A DNA stretch of 64,000 bases from NCBI RefSeq assembly GCF_004405105.1, contig NZ_SORW01000008.1, positions 1-64,000 on the forward strand, written 5' to 3'. The translations under genes were made by a program, and so were the position numbers. This DNA comes from Jeotgalibacillus sp. R-1-5s-1 (GTDB lineage Bacteria; Bacillota; Bacilli; Bacillales; Jeotgalibacillaceae). Numbering within the stretch: the stretch's first letter is position 1; the number at the start of each line of letters is the position of its first letter. Positions 61,607 to 64,000 of the stretch are shown one piece after another. The notes beneath the pieces were generated by a model. That model did no database searches, had not been told where the DNA came from, and saw only the letters and a program-made list of their open reading frames with translations.

Positions 61607-63523
61607 GCTTTTTAACAGGCGCAAGCCGTTTAAGATCACCAGAATGGTACTGCCTTCATGGCCAATGACGCCCAGAGGCAGATCAACTGCCTGAAACAGA
61701 TTTGAGACAACGAGAATTGTGATGACTGAAAGACTGAAAACAATATTCTGTTTGACAATGCTGTGCATTTTACGGGACAGTCTGATCGCTTCGGCAATCT
61801 TAGGTAGGTCGTTTTTAACGAGTACGACATCAGCTGTTTCAAGCGCGGCATCTGATCCTGCACCCATTGCAACACCGACAGTTGCAGTAGCAAGAGCTGG
61901 TGCATCGTTAATTCCGTCCCCGACCATGGCAATTGACTGAAATTCTGCTTTCAGCTTTTTAATTTCTTCCACTTTCATTTCTGGAAGACACTCTGCTTTA
62001 TACTGGTCAACACCAGTTTCTTTCATAATGGTTCTTGCCGTTGAATCGCTGTCCCCTGTGAGCATAATGGTTCTGATACCTAAGGACTTGAGATATTTGA
62101 TTGCTTCGATCGTTTGTGGACGGACCTGATCTTTCAGGGCAATATAACTGAGCACTGTTCCATTTTTCTCAATGAAAACAATGGTTTTTCCTTCAAGAGA
62201 ATATTTTTCAGGAGTCCCATGGTCAAAGGTTTTTTTCAGGTCCGGTGAAAACCAGTCTGCTTTTCCAATTCTCCATTGATCCCCGTTAAAGGTTGCTTTA
62301 AGACCGAAGCCAGTTACATCTTCAACCGATTCAGGCTTTTTAAACGAGACAGCGTGCTGACGTTCTGCATAGGAAGCAATGGCCTGGGCGAGGGGATGGT
62401 TGGACTGTTTTTCAATACTTGCCACAGCTGCAACGATCTCCTGCTTATCCTGATCCTGTCGGATATACCAGTTTGTTACCTCGGGTTTCCCTTGTGTTAA
62501 TGTTCCTGTTTTATCAAAAGCGATCGCTTTAATGGTAGTCAGATTCTCAAGATGGACCCCACCTTTAAAAAGAATGCCCTTCTTCGCTCCGTTTGAAATG
62601 GCGCTAAGACTCGCGGGCATAATGGAAGCAACTAACGCACAAGGGGAAGCGACCACTAATAAGACCATAGCTCTGTAGAAAGTCTCCTCATAACTCCAGC
62701 CAAAAGCCAGGTAGGGAAGAAAAAGCATGATCCCGGTAAACAATAGAACACCTTTTACATAAGTGCCTTCAAACCGTTCAATAAACAATTGGGAAGGCGG
62801 CTTTTCACTTTGTGCAGACTGAACGAGTTCAATGATTTTCTGGAACATGGTTTCATCACTTTTTTTAGTGACCTTTATTTCAATCAGTCCGGTCAGGTTC
62901 ACCGTACCCGCCATAACCTGCATCTCCTTGTCTTTTGAAACCGGAATGGATTCCCCGGTAAAAGCAGCTTCATCAATTGTCGTTCTCCCACTCAGTATGA
63001 TTCCATCAGCAGGTACCCTTTCACCAGGCCTGACAATGATCTGGTCCCCTGGTTCAAGCGAGTCCGCAGAAACCTTACGTTCAACGCCATTTTCGACAAT
63101 CCAGGCTTCCTGCGGCTGCAGATCCATCAGGGAAGAAATCTCATTCCTGCTCTTATTCATCGTATACGTTTCAAGTGCCCCGCTTAAAGCAAAAATGAAG
63201 ATCAGAATAGCGCCTTCAGTCCAGTAGCCGATGATCGCTGCACCAGTTGCAGCTGTAATCATTAGCAGTTCCACATTCAGCTTTTTATCTTTCAGTGTTG
63301 CCTGAATCCCTTCGATGGCTTTATGATACCCACCTATAACATAAGCAGATAAATAAAGAACAACAGAAAGTACGTTTAAATCTGCCCTCATCAGCAGCCA
63401 GGCAATCATGATCAGCAGCCCGCTCGTTAATGCCATGATTAATTCAATATGTCTGAGGAGCAAGGAGTGTTCATCATTTGATAGCTGAGCTGGCCTTGGT
63501 AATGCATGAGCGGTGCTTCTCAT
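61604..63523 (-). CDS. P1B-4-type heavy-metal exporting ATPase (PfeT/ZosA-like)
   Basis: A 639-residue P-type ATPase with six to eight helices and no N-terminal metal-binding domain. Motifs: TGES (actuator), SPCAL in the metal-binding helix (Ser-Pro-Cys, not CPC), the phosphorylated DKTGTLTQG (about 333), MVGDGINDAPALA, and HEGST near the end. SPC with HEG(S/T)T is the mark of subgroup P1B-4, which exports Fe(II), Co or Zn; B. subtilis PfeT (ZosA) is of this kind. ATG 63523 follows AAAGGATG. Two PerR/Fur-like boxes overlap its promoter. The metal is inferred, iron being most likely. Confidence 0.88.
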   Translation of the reverse strand: MRSTAHALPRPAQLSNDEHSLLLRHIELIMALTSGLLIMIAWLLMRADLNVLSVVLYLSAYVIGGYHKAIEGIQATLKDKKLNVELLMITAATGAAIIGYWTEGAILIFIFALSGALETYTMNKSRNEISSLMDLQPQEAWIVENGVERKVSADSLEPGDQIIVRPGERVPADGIILSGRTTIDEAAFTGESIPVSKDKEMQVMAGTVNLTGLIEIKVTKKSDETMFQKIIELVQSAQSEKPPSQLFIERFEGTYVKGVLLFTGIMLFLPYLAFGWSYEETFYRAMVLLVVASPCALVASIMPASLSAISNGAKKGILFKGGVHLENLTTIKAIAFDKTGTLTQGKPEVTNWYIRQDQDKQEIVAAVASIEKQSNHPLAQAIASYAERQHAVSFKKPESVEDVTGFGLKATFNGDQWRIGKADWFSPDLKKTFDHGTPEKYSLEGKTIVFIEKNGTVLSYIALKDQVRPQTIEAIKYLKSLGIRTIMLTGDSDSTARTIMKETGVDQYKAECLPEMKVEEIKKLKAEFQSIAMVGDGINDAPALATATVGVAMGAGSDAALETADVVLVKNDLPKIAEAIRLSRKMHSIVKQNIVFSLSVITILVVSNLFQAVDLPLGVIGHEGSTILVILNGLRLLKS

Positions 63524-63585
63524 TAAACCACATCCTTTTTTAGAATTGAGAAGAAGAATCAAAATCAATTGTCCTTAAAAATAGC

Positions 63586-63614
63586 GAAAGCTGCTGTCAC
63601 AGACAGCAGCGGAA
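63586..63614 (-). other. Leader hairpin of the metal ATPase mRNA
   Basis: GCTGCTGTC pairs perfectly with GACAGCAGC around ACA, between the promoter and the RBS. There is no T run directly after it, so it is more likely a stability element than a terminator. Confidence 0.5.
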
Positions 63615-63632
63615 AAACGTGGGATGTATTTG

Positions 63633-63670
63633 TTTACATTATTATAACACTTTTCTGAAAATTATTCTAA
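63633..63670 (-). promoter_or_regulatory. Promoter with two PerR/Fur-like boxes before the metal ATPase gene
   Basis: On the minus strand TATAAT (63641-63646) lies 18 bases from TTAGAA (63665-63670). TTTACATTATTATAA (63633-63647) over the -10 and TGAAAATTATTCTAA (63656-63670) over the -35 each match the PerR consensus TTATAATNATTATAA at 11 of 14 positions. Repression by a Fur-family regulator fits the enzyme, but AT-rich DNA gives chance matches. Confidence 0.45.
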
Positions 63671-63791
63671 TGTAAATAAACAAATTTTAGAAAACTAGTT
63701 GTATAGTTTTGGGAGGTCTTTAAATAGTTGTTTGATCTTATGAAAGGTTAACACTTATCTGAAGAGCTATTGGTTAAATTTAAGTACAAAA

Positions 63792-63972
63792 GTGCCGGGG
63801 AATTCCGTAGCTGGACATCAGGAAAAGCGGAGGCGACTCGTCCAGCCCCGACAAGCATAAGGCGAAGATGAAAAGAGGGCTGATCTTTGCCCTCGTTCAG
63901 CTTTGACTTATGACCTCGAGGGGCTAGTCGCTGGAGCTGGACAAGGGAAAGCGAAGGAATGCTCCGGCACGA
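63792..63972. repeat. Hairpin element of the B type in a terminator-like stem
   Basis: GTGCCGGGGAATTCC (63792-63806) and GGAATGCTCCGGCAC (63956-63970) pair at most positions. Between them is a B module almost identical to that at 41.2 kb (GGCGACTCGTCCAGCCCCGA, CAAGCATAAGGCGAAGATGA, then CGTTCAGCTTTGACTTATGA, CCTCGAGGGGCTAGTCGC), with no A core. So B modules also occur alone within such stems. The remaining bases of 63671-64000 show no gene. Confidence 0.72.
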
Positions 63973-64000
63973 TTAATGAAAATATTCCTGGTTATTTTGA

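Noticed and set aside
63792-63972. Insertion sequence or MITE end at the right edge
   Set aside because: There is no transposase and no target-site duplication; the arms belong to a terminator-like stem, so I list it with the hairpin elements.

Overview
The window is a chromosomal segment of a low-GC, Gram-positive, endospore-former-type bacterium (Bacillota, Bacillaceae or Planococcaceae). This rests on strong Shine-Dalgarno sites, frequent TTG and GTG starts, lipobox lipoproteins, and SAM, TPP and c-di-AMP riboswitches. Many genes recall the Bacillus subtilis yfi-yfm part of the chromosome (YfiBC-like ABC exporter, YfmL, YflG-type Map, nitric oxide synthase, YfkM, YfkK, YfkJ, YfkI, YfkH). 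A Jeotgalibacillus-like host is my guess, held with low confidence. I see no rRNA, tRNA, prophage, insertion sequence or CRISPR array.

Layout. 1-6.7 kb: a DUF6509 protein, a DJ-1/PfpI protein, a CPA1 K+/H+ antiporter and a heterodimeric ABC exporter with one degenerate ATP site. 6.7-13.1 kb: a repeat cluster, the YfmL RNA helicase, a two-gene unit pairing a CarH-like B12-binding protein with a PAS-STAS protein, the KtrAB potassium channel under a c-di-AMP riboswitch, and an SRAP protein. 13.2-23.2 kb: a lipoprotein, the SAM-riboswitch operon yitJ-metH, a GH16-like protein, an ArAE exporter, TPP-riboswitch-controlled thiT, and map. 23.6-30.2 kb: two membrane proteins, RecQ, an M3 oligopeptidase and a GNAT acetyltransferase. 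30.6-34.0 kb: the cell-envelope stress operon liaI-liaH-liaF-liaS-liaR. 34-45.4 kb: DUF1349 and DinB proteins, carbonic anhydrase, a membrane-anchored MsrAB fusion, a GyrI-like protein, QueF, YetF- and YitT-type proteins, nitric oxide synthase, an ECF sigma/anti-sigma pair and MreBH. 45.7-64 kb: a BMP-family lipoprotein with a chemoreceptor, a thioesterase, a 42-aa membrane peptide, AmpS, MotAB, two alanine-type symporters, a methyltransferase, YfkM, a second chemoreceptor, the yfkK and yfkJIH genes, and a P1B-4 metal ATPase.

Themes. Potassium and osmotic control (antiporter, KtrAB, c-di-AMP switch), methionine synthesis, redox and envelope stress (MsrAB, Lia, bNOS, DJ-1), and motility (MotAB, two MCPs) dominate.

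The most unusual content is non-coding. (1) Six intergenic arrays of imperfect units repeat with a 21-bp period. Several contain one 30-bp (21+9) step, and each has its own unit motif. (2) A family of long hairpin elements has a conserved core, but the flanking 12-16 bp inverted repeats differ at every locus and still pair. They look like insertions into the loops of Rho-independent terminators. (3) The B12-binding/STAS gene pair carries the W-x9-EH and ExHxxG signatures of adenosylcobalamin photoreceptors without a DNA-binding domain, which suggests a B12-dependent light input to a stressosome-like partner.
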